This document shows, piece after piece, positions 8,010 through 16,466 of a stretch of 64,000 bases of DNA. A model generated the notes under the pieces. That model did not search any database. It had not been told where the DNA came from and was given only the letters and a program-made list of their open reading frames with translations. Both the position numbers and the translations under genes were made by a program. How positions within the stretch are numbered: the stretch's first letter is position 1; each line of letters begins with the position of its first letter. Origin of the DNA: Dongia sedimenti (GTDB lineage Bacteria > Pseudomonadota > Alphaproteobacteria > Dongiales > Dongiaceae); NCBI GenBank assembly GCA_030715195.1, contig JAUYVI010000003.1, positions 338,960 through 402,959 on the forward strand. Direction: 5' to 3'.

Positions 8010-8984
8010 CTACTCAGCCGCCTGCTTGTTCGGCACCGACTGGTTGTGGATGACCCGGCTGTAGGCCGACATCTGCGGATTGAAGATGAAGCCCAGCACC
8101 ACCGCGACCCAGGACCGGTAGTAGAAACGGTTGTCGTAGAACTCGCCCGCGACCTTCTTGAGCTTGGGCAGGTTGTTCCAGGGCACGTTGGCGAAGTCGT
8201 GGTGCTCGACGTGGTAGCCCATGTTGAAGCAGAGCCGGTTCAGTGGGCCGTAATACGAATGCGTGTCCTGCTTGCGATCCACCGAGTAGTGCTCCTGGAT
8301 CCAGCGGCCGCCCATCGGGTGCAGGCCAAGTGCGAAGAAGGTCGAGAGCACCAGGTAGAGCAGGGCATACCAGCCGAAGAAATAGACCAGCGCCGCATCG
8401 ACCAGCACCTGGATCACCATGTTCGCCGTCATCCAGTTGTCGCCGATAGGCTTGCCGATCAGCATCTTCACTTTCAGCGGCCGCAACATCTGCGAGATCG
8501 AGAGGCCGGCGATCCAGAGCGCCTTGCGCACGGCCGAGTTGCCGACCAGCTTGGCTTCGCCATGCAGCACGATGTCCGGATCCCGCTCGTACTGGCCGAG
8601 ATACTTGTGGTGCATCAGATGGTACTTGCGGAACGCCATCGCGCTCGGCAGCGCCAGGGCGAAGTCGCAGACAATGCCCAATACCCGATTCCAGACCGCC
8701 TTTTCGAACACGGTGTCATGGGTGCATTCGTGCATCAGCACATAGAGCGCGTGGTTGATCACAGCCCCGACGAAATAGGCGACCAGCAGCATCGCCCACC
8801 AGGGCGCCTGCGTAATATTGGCGGCGATGATGAACTGCGCCGCGCCGAGCCCGATCACCCAGGCGGCGGTCCAGGGATTCTTGGCGATCAGCTGCCGCAC
8901 TTCGGGATGCGCCTTCAGGATGTCGCGCCGGCGCTGGAAGTGCTCGTTGACCGCGTCCGAGTATGTGAAGTCCAGGTTCTGCAT
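8010..8984 (-). CDS. DES/DEGS-type sphingolipid delta-4 desaturase
   Basis: The protein has 324 residues, with four or more membrane segments and the three histidine boxes of membrane diiron desaturases: HECTH (85-89), HLMHH (122-126) and HVEHH (258-262). Regions outside the boxes match eukaryotic dihydroceramide delta-4 desaturases as I recall them: an N-terminal RRRDIL segment, GLHPMGG near 220, SYYGPLN (243-249), GYHVEHHDF (256-264) and a C-terminal AYSR. The enzyme would place the 4,5 double bond in the sphingoid base of ceramide. ATG at 8984 is chosen because the alignable N-terminus begins there. It stands alone on the minus strand: a terminator lies between it and serine palmitoyltransferase, and its stop touches the stop of the convergent Tam41-like gene. 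Confidence 0.85.
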   Translation of the reverse strand: MQNLDFTYSDAVNEHFQRRRDILKAHPEVRQLIAKNPWTAAWVIGLGAAQFIIAANITQAPWWAMLLVAYFVGAVINHALYVLMHECTHDTVFEKAVWNRVLGIVCDFALALPSAMAFRKYHLMHHKYLGQYERDPDIVLHGEAKLVGNSAVRKALWIAGLSISQMLRPLKVKMLIGKPIGDNWMTANMVIQVLVDAALVYFFGWYALLYLVLSTFFALGLHPMGGRWIQEHYSVDRKQDTHSYYGPLNRLCFNMGYHVEHHDFANVPWNNLPKLKKVAGEFYDNRFYYRSWVAVVLGFIFNPQMSAYSRVIHNQSVPNKQAAE

Positions 8985-9135
8985 GTTCCAAATCTGCTGT
9001 CCGCGGCCGTCGCCGGGCCGCCTGTGCCACAGGTTCTTTACCAGAAGATGGGCGATTCCGACCACACATCATCCGGGACCCATCGTCGCGGCCGGAAACG
9101 TTAACGCAGGCGCGTTTCGGGTGAAGCGGGAGCCA

Positions 9136-9170
9136 GAAAAAAAGCCGGCCAGCGCGAGGCTGGCCGGCTT
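9136..9170 (-). terminator. rho-independent terminator of the sphingolipid backbone operon
   Basis: A perfect 12-bp stem (9142-9153 pairing with 9159-9170) encloses a 5-nt loop. On the minus strand it is followed at once by a run of Ts (complement of the A run at 9135-9143). It lies 25 nt after the serine palmitoyltransferase stop and before the desaturase, so it should separate the two transcripts. Confidence 0.85.
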
Positions 9171-9194
9171 CCCCCTAAGCTCGGCTGGTCCCGG

Positions 9195-10427
9195 CTATTC
9201 GGCAGCGGCCCTGACTTGGCCTGCGCCGTCCTCGGCCGGGATGATGCCGAGCTGACGTCCCACTTCACCCAAGGCTTCGATGACTTGCTCGAGCTGTTCC
9301 GTCGTGTGCGCCGCGCAGACCGAGCAGCGCAACAGGGCGGTGCCGCTCGGCGTCGCGGGCGGCAGAGCGAGGTTCACGTAGACGCCGTTCGAAAGCAGGC
9401 CGTGCCACGCCATGGCGGCGAGCTCGGGGCCGTTGATATGGACGGCGACGACCGGGCCGCGCTGCTTGCCGAGGCGGAAGCCCTTGGCCTGAAGCCCGTC
9501 ATAGAGAGTGTCCACGTTCTGCCAGAGGCGGGTCATCATCTCCGGCTCGGCGCGCAGGCGCGCCAGCGAAGCGCGCACCGAGGCGACGATCGAAGGCGGC
9601 AGCGAAGCGGTGAACATGTAAGGCCGGCAGGCGACGCGCAGGATGTCGAAGTCCGGATGATCGGAGATCAGGAAGCCGCCGATCGCGCCCATGCTCTTCG
9701 AGAAGGTGCCGGTGATGAAATCGACATCGGCATCGACGCCGTCATGCTCCAGGCAGCCGCGGCCGGTCTTGCCCATGACGCCCATCGAATGGGCCTCATC
9801 GACCAGCAGGTAGGCGCCGTGCTTCTTCTTGACCGCGACGAACTCCTTGAGCGGCGCGTGGTCGCCCAGCATCGAATAGATGCCTTCGACCACGACGATC
9901 TTGTTGCCGGGCTCCTTGGCAAGGCGCGCCAAGCGCTTGTCGAGATCGGCCGGGTCGTTGTGCTTGAAGCGGATCACCGTGGCATGGCCGAGGCGACACG
10001 CGTCATAGATCGAGGCATGGCTGTCGGCATCGACCAGCAGATAGTCGCCCGGGCCGGCCAGGGTCGAAATCGCGCCCAGATTCGCCTGGTAGCCGGTGGT
10101 GAAGACCATGCAGTGCTGCTTGCCGTAGAAATCGGCGAGATCCTGCTCCAGCGCCTTGTGGTCGTCGTAGGACCCGTTGGCAATGCGCGAGCCGGTCGTG
10201 CCGGTGCCATACTTGTCGAGCGAGGCCTTGGCGGCGGCGAGGCTATCGGCGTCGAAGGTCAGACCGAGATAGTTGTTGCTGCCGCAGAGAATCGTGTGAC
10301 GACCCTCGATCTCGGCTTCGGTCGACGAGAGAATGCGATCCATCTTCACGCCGAACGGATCAGCGCCACACGCCTTGATCTGGCCGTGTGCGGCGCGCAA
10401 TTCCTGGAACCGATCAAACAAACCCAT
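9195..10427 (-). CDS. spt: serine palmitoyltransferase
   Basis: The protein has 410 residues and is a soluble PLP-dependent alpha-oxoamine synthase. The PLP lysine is in GTFSKS (Lys244). Asp210 and His213 are in VDEAHS, and the cofactor-stacking His137 is in DSHASIYD. The family also includes AONS (BioF) and KBL. The serine palmitoyltransferase call rests on the immediately upstream dedicated acyl carrier protein (2 nt between genes), the ceramide-reductase-like and acyl-ACP synthetase genes in the same operon, and the desaturase next door. It condenses L-serine with an acyl thioester to give 3-oxo-sphinganine, the committed step. Lack of a membrane anchor is normal for the bacterial enzyme. 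Confidence 0.88.
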   Translation of the reverse strand: MGLFDRFQELRAAHGQIKACGADPFGVKMDRILSSTEAEIEGRHTILCGSNNYLGLTFDADSLAAAKASLDKYGTGTTGSRIANGSYDDHKALEQDLADFYGKQHCMVFTTGYQANLGAISTLAGPGDYLLVDADSHASIYDACRLGHATVIRFKHNDPADLDKRLARLAKEPGNKIVVVEGIYSMLGDHAPLKEFVAVKKKHGAYLLVDEAHSMGVMGKTGRGCLEHDGVDADVDFITGTFSKSMGAIGGFLISDHPDFDILRVACRPYMFTASLPPSIVASVRASLARLRAEPEMMTRLWQNVDTLYDGLQAKGFRLGKQRGPVVAVHINGPELAAMAWHGLLSNGVYVNLALPPATPSGTALLRCSVCAAHTTEQLEQVIEALGEVGRQLGIIPAEDGAGQVRAAAE

Positions 10428-10429
10428 CG

Positions 10430-10690
10430 TTATGCCCCCGCCTTCTGGTCGCGGACGGCCTTCGCCAGCTGCCCGACCGTCGTGATCTCCGCCACCATGT
10501 TCAGCGGAATCGACACGTCGAATTTGTCTTCGAGCACCATCAGAAGATCCATCACCGCAAGCGAATCCAGTTTGAGGTCGCGGGCGATCTCGGTCTCGGC
10601 GGTGATTGGCTCATCCGACTTCTTGAAGGGCAGGAGCGCATTGATGATCTCGGCGAGGACTGAATCCTCGGTCGGTGCGTCCATGCCCAT
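10430..10690 (-). CDS. dedicated acyl carrier protein for sphingolipid synthesis
   Basis: The protein has about 86 residues and is acidic and helical. The phosphopantetheine attachment serine is Ser43 in the LDSLAVMD motif. It ends 2 nt before serine palmitoyltransferase, so it likely delivers the acyl group to that enzyme, as described for the special sphingolipid ACP of Caulobacter. ATG at 10690 and ATG at 10684 are both possible starts, and neither has a strong ribosome binding site. An inverted repeat at 10827-10845 lies upstream in the promoter region. Confidence 0.88.
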   Translation of the reverse strand: MGMDAPTEDSVLAEIINALLPFKKSDEPITAETEIARDLKLDSLAVMDLLMVLEDKFDVSIPLNMVAEITTVGQLAKAVRDQKAGA

Positions 10691-10826
10691 GATTGCGACT
10701 GCAGCCAAAATGCCTTACCGAATTCTCTATTGCCCCGGGACCCTGAACTGCCCCTTCCGCGTCGACTTACGTGACGCTTGCGGGGTCACTTGTCACCCGA
10801 TTGCGGCGATTTGGTGAAATGACATT

Positions 10827-10845
10827 TTGTTACCGAATGTAACAA
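10827..10845. promoter_or_regulatory. perfect inverted repeat upstream of acp-spt, possible operator
   Basis: TTGTTAC and GTAACAA are perfectly inverted around a 5-nt spacer in an otherwise GC-rich gap between the ceramide-reductase gene and acp. The symmetry and spacing fit a dimeric repressor site, and the location about 137 nt before acp fits a promoter region. No factor can be named, and chance occurrence is possible. Confidence 0.35.
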
Positions 10846-10892
10846 TTGGGCCGAATCAATGGGTTGCGGGCCGCATTTCGTTGGTCGCTTGG

Positions 10893-11837
10893 TTAACGAA
10901 GCCAACCTATAGCGCGATACCAAGCCAGCGTATCCGCGAAACCTCTTGTGACGTCGAAGGCCGGTTTCCATCCGGTCCGGGCCTCCAGCCGGGGCCCTCG
11001 GGCCACCCAGTCCGCGTGGTAAAGCTCCGGCACCTTGGCCAGCGAAAGCGCGGTGAGCGACCCCGCGACCCGGCGGTGCGCCTCGACGCCCAGGGCGATC
11101 GCGGTGAGAACCGGGCGAGGCACCCGGATCATCCGCACCGGCCGAGCCAGCGCAGCGGACAGTCCGGCGCCGATCTCGGTCCAGGCGTAGCCGCCGGCAT
11201 GCCCGTCGTCCAACTCGTAGACCGGATCCGGAAGGATGGTTTCCGCCGCGGCGACGATGGCTGCGGCGAGATCGGCGCCGTGAATCAGCGAAACCCGACC
11301 TTGCGGCGCCGCCGGATACGCGCAAATGCCCAGCGCTGCGGCCTTGAACATCGGGTAGATCTCGGTGTCCCCCGGGCCGTAGACCGCGGGTGGGCGGAGG
11401 ATCGTCAGCCGCGCCGGATTGGCGAGCGCCTGGATCGCCTCCTCGCCGCCGCGTTTGCTGGCGCAATAGGGCGAAAGGCTCGGTTCGCGCGCGGCCAGCG
11501 ACGAGACATGGATGACGCGGAGGTCCGGCGACGCGTTCGAGAGTGCCGTCGCCAAATGCCGGGTACCTTCGACATTGACCTTGTGAAACACGGCGGCGTG
11601 GCGGGCCTTGATGACGCCCGCCACATGGATGACCACATCGACCCCGCCGACCAGGCGGTGCAGCGCCGGCTCATCGTCGAGGTCACCGAGCACAACCTCG
11701 AGCGGCCTGTCGGGTGTCAATGCCGTGATCGGCATGCGGCGCGCGAGGATGCGGACCTGATGTCCCGCGGCGATCAGCCTGCGGATGACATGGGAGCCGA
11801 CAAAACCGGTCGCCCCGGTGACGGCGACCCGCAACAT
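10893..11837 (-). CDS. cerR: NAD(P)-dependent epimerase/dehydratase-family reductase, candidate ceramide reductase
   Basis: The protein has 314 residues. It is an extended short-chain dehydrogenase with the Rossmann loop GATGFVG (residues 8-14), the catalytic YCASK tetrad segment near residue 130 and a downstream RPPAVYGPGD substrate-loop segment. In Caulobacter a protein of this family reduces the 3-oxo group of the sphingolipid intermediate. Here it lies between the acyl-ACP synthetase (5 nt gap) and acp-spt (about 200 nt), all on one strand. That context is the main reason for the call, since the family itself is broad and mostly acts on sugar nucleotides. Confidence 0.75.
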   Translation of the reverse strand: MLRVAVTGATGFVGSHVIRRLIAAGHQVRILARRMPITALTPDRPLEVVLGDLDDEPALHRLVGGVDVVIHVAGVIKARHAAVFHKVNVEGTRHLATALSNASPDLRVIHVSSLAAREPSLSPYCASKRGGEEAIQALANPARLTILRPPAVYGPGDTEIYPMFKAAALGICAYPAAPQGRVSLIHGADLAAAIVAAAETILPDPVYELDDGHAGGYAWTEIGAGLSAALARPVRMIRVPRPVLTAIALGVEAHRRVAGSLTALSLAKVPELYHADWVARGPRLEARTGWKPAFDVTRGFADTLAWYRAIGWLR

Positions 11838-11842
11838 GGGCG

Positions 11843-13585
11843 TTAAGCGGAAGCAGCCTCGGCGCGGGCGTAAGCCCCACCGAGGAAATTGGCCTTGGCC
11901 TTGGCGCGGCTGAGCTTGCCGGAGGAAGTCTGCGGCAGGCCGTGCGGCGGAACCAGCACGACGCTGGCCTCGACCGCCATCGCCTTCTGCAGGACCGCGG
12001 CGACCTCACGCTCCAGCCTGGCGCGCGCGTCAGGATCGCTGCTGCGGCATTGCACCAGGACGACGATGCGCTCGGCGTCTTCCTCGTCCGGATTCTCGAC
12101 CGAAATCGCGGCCACATCGCCGCGGCGCAGCTCGTCTATGCCGTCCTCCGCCGCCCATTCGAGGTCCTGCGGCCAGATGTTGCGGCCGTTGAGGATGATG
12201 AGGTCCTTGGCCCGGCCGGTGATCACGATCTGGCCGTTCAACAGATAGCCGAGGTCGCCGGTATCCAGCCAACCCTCCGGTGAGAGCGTCTCGCGTGTCA
12301 GTTCCGGCTGGTTGAAGTAGCCTTTCATCACGCTGGGGCCGCGGAAGAAGATGCGGCCGATGCGCCGCTCCGGCAGCGGCTTCCCGGCGGCGTCACGCAC
12401 CTGCAATTCATGACCCGGCAGAGCGGGGCCGCAGGCGATGAAGCCACGCGAGTCCGGCCCTGCTTCGGCCGGCTCGGCGCGGTCGCGCTCCAGCGCGGCG
12501 CGCGAGACGGTGTCGAGCGTGTAGACCTCTTCCAGCGGCGCGAAGCTCATGGCGAGCGTGGTTTCCGCCATGCCGTAGCTCGGGCAGAAGGCGGTCTCCC
12601 GGAAGCCGAACGGGCCGAAGGCATCGACGAAGCGCTTCAGCACCGCCGGCTGCACCATGTCGCCGCCGATTCCGGCCGCGCGCCAGGAGGAGAGGTCGCC
12701 TTTGAACTCGGTGCCGTCGCGGAGACGTCGGACGCAGAGATCGTAGCCGAAGCTCGGACTGTAGGCGAGCGTGCCGCCGTATTCGGAGATCAGGTTCAGC
12801 CAGGTCAGCGAACGGCGCGCGAAGTCGCGGGTCGCGAGGTAGTCGACCGAAAGCTGGTTCAGGATCGGCGTGAGCATGAACCCAACCAGGCCCATGTCGT
12901 GATAGAAGGGCAGCCACGAGGCGCAGCGATCGCCGGCGCGCACCTGGAGCCCGTGATTGCCGATCCCAAACGCATTGGCCAGCAGCACGCTTTGCGGGAT
13001 GTCGATGCCCTTCGGAAAGCGCGTGCTGCCCGAGGAATATTGCAGGTAGCTGGGCTCGTCCTTGGCGAAAGGCTTCAAGTCGCCGCCGCCGGTCGGCAGC
13101 GCGGCCAGATCGGCGCTGCCGCCGACCAGCTTCAGCGCGAGGCCTTCCGCCGCCTCCCGCAGGAAAGGCAATAGATCGCCCGGAGCCCACGCCAACTTGG
13201 CGCCGCAGCCGTCGATCTGATGGCGCAGCTGCTGGACATAGGCGGCTCGGCCACCGAGGCTGGTCGGAATTGCGACCGGCACGGGCACCAGGCCGGCATA
13301 CTGGGTCGCCATGAAGGTGATGCAGAACTCGGGAGTCGTATCGGCGATCATCACCATGCGATCGCCGCGTGCCAGGCCAAGCGCTGCCAACCGCTGCGCG
13401 AGGTCGCGGGCCTGCTCGCGGAGCGCGCGAAAGGAAAGAACCTGCTTCAACTCACCGCGCGCGGTGAAAAAGTTGAATCCGGCGTCACCGCGGGCCGCGT
13501 AATCCAGCCCTTCCCAAAGCGTTTCAAAATCAGCCCGCCGCAGCGCCAAACTGGCGCTGGTCGTCGGCGTCGCGGTCAGTGTCAT
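11843..13585 (-). CDS. aasR: fatty acyl-AMP ligase/acyl-ACP synthetase of the sphingolipid operon
   Basis: The protein has about 580 residues and is an adenylate-forming enzyme. The ATP-binding loop YSSGSTRFPKG sits near residue 170. YGMAE and the GWLDTGD motif follow, and the C-terminal TSSGKLSR segment holds the catalytic lysine. The sequence resembles FAAL-type enzymes, which hand the acyl group to a carrier protein rather than to CoA. As first gene of the operon with acp and spt, it most likely loads the dedicated ACP. ATG at 13585 is preferred; an upstream TTG would add 13 residues of no family character. It is divergent from the large unknown gene at 13769. Confidence 0.8.
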   Translation of the reverse strand: MTLTATPTTSASLALRRADFETLWEGLDYAARGDAGFNFFTARGELKQVLSFRALREQARDLAQRLAALGLARGDRMVMIADTTPEFCITFMATQYAGLVPVPVAIPTSLGGRAAYVQQLRHQIDGCGAKLAWAPGDLLPFLREAAEGLALKLVGGSADLAALPTGGGDLKPFAKDEPSYLQYSSGSTRFPKGIDIPQSVLLANAFGIGNHGLQVRAGDRCASWLPFYHDMGLVGFMLTPILNQLSVDYLATRDFARRSLTWLNLISEYGGTLAYSPSFGYDLCVRRLRDGTEFKGDLSSWRAAGIGGDMVQPAVLKRFVDAFGPFGFRETAFCPSYGMAETTLAMSFAPLEEVYTLDTVSRAALERDRAEPAEAGPDSRGFIACGPALPGHELQVRDAAGKPLPERRIGRIFFRGPSVMKGYFNQPELTRETLSPEGWLDTGDLGYLLNGQIVITGRAKDLIILNGRNIWPQDLEWAAEDGIDELRRGDVAAISVENPDEEDAERIVVLVQCRSSDPDARARLEREVAAVLQKAMAVEASVVLVPPHGLPQTSSGKLSRAKAKANFLGGAYARAEAASA

Positions 13586-13768
13586 TGGGACCTTCGGTCG
13601 CACCGATGATAATATGCCGCACAAATGATAGATTGCGGAGGGGCGGCACGGCCCCTAGGATTTGTGTGTGCATAGCAAATGTCCGGTGCGATCTCAAGGC
13701 GCGCGAGTAGCCTTGGATCATGCCCGACGCCTGGGGAGGGCCGGGCGGCGCCGCGGCCGAAATCGATC

Positions 13769-15778
13769 ATGAAGACTTCCGATCTGCAAATCGCCGAAAG
13801 TGGTGGCAACGGTGCGGGCAGTGCGCTCCGCGCGCTGTTCAATCTCGACTGGCTGAGCGGCTCCAAGACAAGCAAGAAGAGCAAGTTCAAGGCGGGAACC
13901 CATCCTTCGGCCGGCGGCCAGCCCGATTCCAAGACCAAGGTCAGCCAGTCGGCCGCCGACGTGCTGAAATTGCTGCGGGCCGACGGCGCACGCCGGATCG
14001 GCGTATTCGGGGATCGCGGCTTTGCCGATCTGATGGCGGCACAGGCCGGCGACATGAGCCAAGTCTGGCTCTCCACCGACTTCGTCTCCGACATTCCGGC
14101 TGGCGCCCGTCGCTTCAGCAAGGACGCGCTCGGCGGATTGGACGCGATCGTGGTCGGCGGCGGTGACATCGCGACCCGCTTCCGCTTCGCGGTCCGCGAG
14201 GTCGGGACGCATGCGCCGGAGTTGCCGGTGCATTGGGTCGCCGACAATTGGGAGTTCTGCGGCGGCACCGCCGCCGTTCCGGTCGAGATCGACGATGTCG
14301 ACGCGCTGGTCTTCAACCACTTCGAAGAGTTCTTCGGGATCAAGGACGACCTGCAGTTCCGCTTCGAGGTGATCGCCGAGAGCGGCATCAAGCGCCACTA
14401 TCGCATCCTCGGACCGAACCAGTCCGTGGCGCTCAACCTGAACACGCTGGCCGGTGTCGGTCCGGATGGCCGGCGCGAAGGCCCGGTCTGCCTGAAGATC
14501 TATGTCGCGCATCCATTCCTGACGCGCGGGCGCCATTACCGCTTCAGGATTTGCGGCGACGTGTTCTGGAAGGACTCCTTCACGATCATCCACGGCTCGC
14601 ATCAGTTCTTCAAGAATCCGAACCGGCTGCAGGAGTTCCGCCTGATTGACTCGGTCGTCCGGGAAAAGGGCCATGTGCTGATCACCGTGCCGAACTACGA
14701 TCTCGACATGGGCACGAACGACGTCGTCTGGGTCGGCTCCGGCGCGAACAAGGCGCAGCAGCGCCGATCGCGCAAGCGCCCGGTCGAAGTCGTGGATTTC
14801 GAGCGCAAGCCGGCTCCTGACAATGCTCGGCACTATTTTGCCGCGGCCTATCACGGCTACGGCACCTCGTTCTGGTACGCGCTCGAGGAAGGCCTGCCGG
14901 GCCGGCAGGGCAGCATCGCGGCCAACCATCTCTGCCGGGTCGGAGTCGATGACCGCGGCGATATCGCCTTCAAGCCGGAAGAGCGCGCCATCGTCGAAAA
15001 GGCGATCGAGGCCGGCTTCTTGATCAACCCGGTGACCCTGCCGGTGCGCTGGGGCAAGGACGATCTCAGCTTCGGCTTCAATTTCGATGCGTCCAACCCG
15101 CCGTTCGAGGATTACCTGGTCCGCTTCTACGACGCGAGCGGCAAGGCGCTGGGTGACTACGCCTATCACAAGGATTTCACCGGCGCGGTCCTGATCGAGG
15201 ACGTGGTGCGGCGGTGGAACGGTCCGGACGCCGCCAAGGTCGCGGCCGCCCTGGTGGCACCGGATCATCTGAAGATCGGCCTCGCGCCACAGCGTCTGGT
15301 GACGACCGCCGACATGCTGGTGCGGCACCTGAAGACCGGCGACCAGGACTACACCGAGTTCCAGAATTCCTGGCGCAATCTCGGCGCCGTCGTTCCGACT
15401 CTGCCGCACTGGCTGCATCCCTCGATCGGCGTGATCGGCCGGACCAACATCATCGGCCGGGTGCGCACCAAGGACGGATACCGGACCGGCGTCTATGTCA
15501 CCAATGCCAGCGGCAATCTGGCCTATGACATGCCGGCCGAGGTCGAGATCAGCGCCATCAACAATGCCGGAAGGCGGCTTTCGCACTTCCTGACTTTGCC
15601 TGCCTTCGGCGCGCGGGTCGTGTGGCTCGACGACGAGCTGCCGGGACTGGCGCAGCATGTCGGCCCGAGCGGCATCGCGACGCTCCAGGTGAAATCGGCG
15701 GATGCCGATCTCAACGCCCATGTGATCGGCGTGTCGCCGCAGGGGGCGGTTGGCTTGCAGCATCTTTGGGGCTACTGA
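13769..15778 (+). CDS. large protein of unknown function
   Basis: The protein has 669 residues and I do not recognise the family. There is no signal peptide or membrane segment. Residues about 1-55 are polar and low in order. Residues about 60-150 look Rossmann-like (RRIGVFGDRGF, then DAIVVGGGD). From about 200 on it is rich in beta strands and aromatic residues, with a lysine/arginine patch near residue 330 (QQRRSRKR). His, Asp and Trp clusters (HPFLTRGRHYRF, GSHQFF) could be binding sites. It starts the plus-strand run of unknown protein, ParB-like protein and ABC exporter, with 7 nt to the next gene. A cytoplasmic role in making or modifying an exported product is only a guess from context. 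Confidence 0.8.
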   Translation: MKTSDLQIAESGGNGAGSALRALFNLDWLSGSKTSKKSKFKAGTHPSAGGQPDSKTKVSQSAADVLKLLRADGARRIGVFGDRGFADLMAAQAGDMSQVWLSTDFVSDIPAGARRFSKDALGGLDAIVVGGGDIATRFRFAVREVGTHAPELPVHWVADNWEFCGGTAAVPVEIDDVDALVFNHFEEFFGIKDDLQFRFEVIAESGIKRHYRILGPNQSVALNLNTLAGVGPDGRREGPVCLKIYVAHPFLTRGRHYRFRICGDVFWKDSFTIIHGSHQFFKNPNRLQEFRLIDSVVREKGHVLITVPNYDLDMGTNDVVWVGSGANKAQQRRSRKRPVEVVDFERKPAPDNARHYFAAAYHGYGTSFWYALEEGLPGRQGSIAANHLCRVGVDDRGDIAFKPEERAIVEKAIEAGFLINPVTLPVRWGKDDLSFGFNFDASNPPFEDYLVRFYDASGKALGDYAYHKDFTGAVLIEDVVRRWNGPDAAKVAAALVAPDHLKIGLAPQRLVTTADMLVRHLKTGDQDYTEFQNSWRNLGAVVPTLPHWLHPSIGVIGRTNIIGRVRTKDGYRTGVYVTNASGNLAYDMPAEVEISAINNAGRRLSHFLTLPAFGARVVWLDDELPGLAQHVGPSGIATLQVKSADADLNAHVIGVSPQGAVGLQHLWGY

Positions 15779-15785
15779 TCGCGGG

Positions 15786-16466
15786 ATGGGCGATCTCTTA
15801 GAAGACCTCCGGCGCCGTATGGCGCCGGTTTCGTTAAGGCTATGGCCGGGACTGGGTAACCCGGCCTGGAACTCGGCCGGCGCCCGCCATCTGTTCGGCG
15901 GCCGGCTGCAGATCGCGATTGATCCCGGTCGGGTGCTCCGGAAAGTCACCTCCGAAGCGGCCGGTCGCTTGCGGGGGGCCTTTCTGGTTTCCGGCCTCGA
16001 TGCCCTGCCGACCACGCCCGTTTCGGCGCTTTACACCTATCGCGACATGGAGGATATCGCTCGGTATGGAGCCGATTGGCGGTCGACTCGGCTGGGACAA
16101 TGGCTGATGGCCTGCCTGGCCGCCGGACGGCCGCCGCTCGTGCGCGGCGCGCTGGTTACCAATGAAGCCGAGATCGAGGCCTATTATCGGGGCTATCTGA
16201 CGATGTTCGAGAGCATGCGCGATCGCGGCTATCGCTATGACGGCACCGACCACATGTGCTTCGGCGTCGGGGCGGGCGGCGACTTTGTCCTGGTGCGGCG
16301 CGGCACCCATCGTCTCGCGGCGGCGCATATTCTGGGCTTGAAGCAAGTGAACGGCATCGTGACCAAGATCGACCGCCGCTTCGCCGAAGCCGCGCGGACC
16401 AAGGCGGCGAACCTCTCGGTTCCGGAAGCGATCCTGCGCGGCGTTCAAGACGCGGCGGCGGCATGA
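15786..16466 (+). CDS. ParB/sulfiredoxin-like-fold protein
   Basis: The protein has 226 residues. The segment from about 170 to 200 (VRRGTHRLAAAHILG) has the form of the ParB N-domain signature, a glycine followed by H-R-x-A-A-A and a helix. No HTH or centromere-binding domain is present, so it is not a chromosome-segregation ParB. Proteins like this occur in surface-glycan and exported-product loci. The start is 7 nt after the preceding gene. The stop overlaps the ABC exporter start in an ATGA junction, so it is part of the same transcript. Role unknown. Confidence 0.6.
   Translation: MGDLLEDLRRRMAPVSLRLWPGLGNPAWNSAGARHLFGGRLQIAIDPGRVLRKVTSEAAGRLRGAFLVSGLDALPTTPVSALYTYRDMEDIARYGADWRSTRLGQWLMACLAAGRPPLVRGALVTNEAEIEAYYRGYLTMFESMRDRGYRYDGTDHMCFGVGAGGDFVLVRRGTHRLAAAHILGLKQVNGIVTKIDRRFAEAARTKAANLSVPEAILRGVQDAAAA

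Noticed and set aside
15786-16466. Chromosome-partitioning ParB
   Set aside because: Only the nucleotide-binding-like segment is present, with no HTH or dimerisation domain, no parA and no parS-like site nearby.
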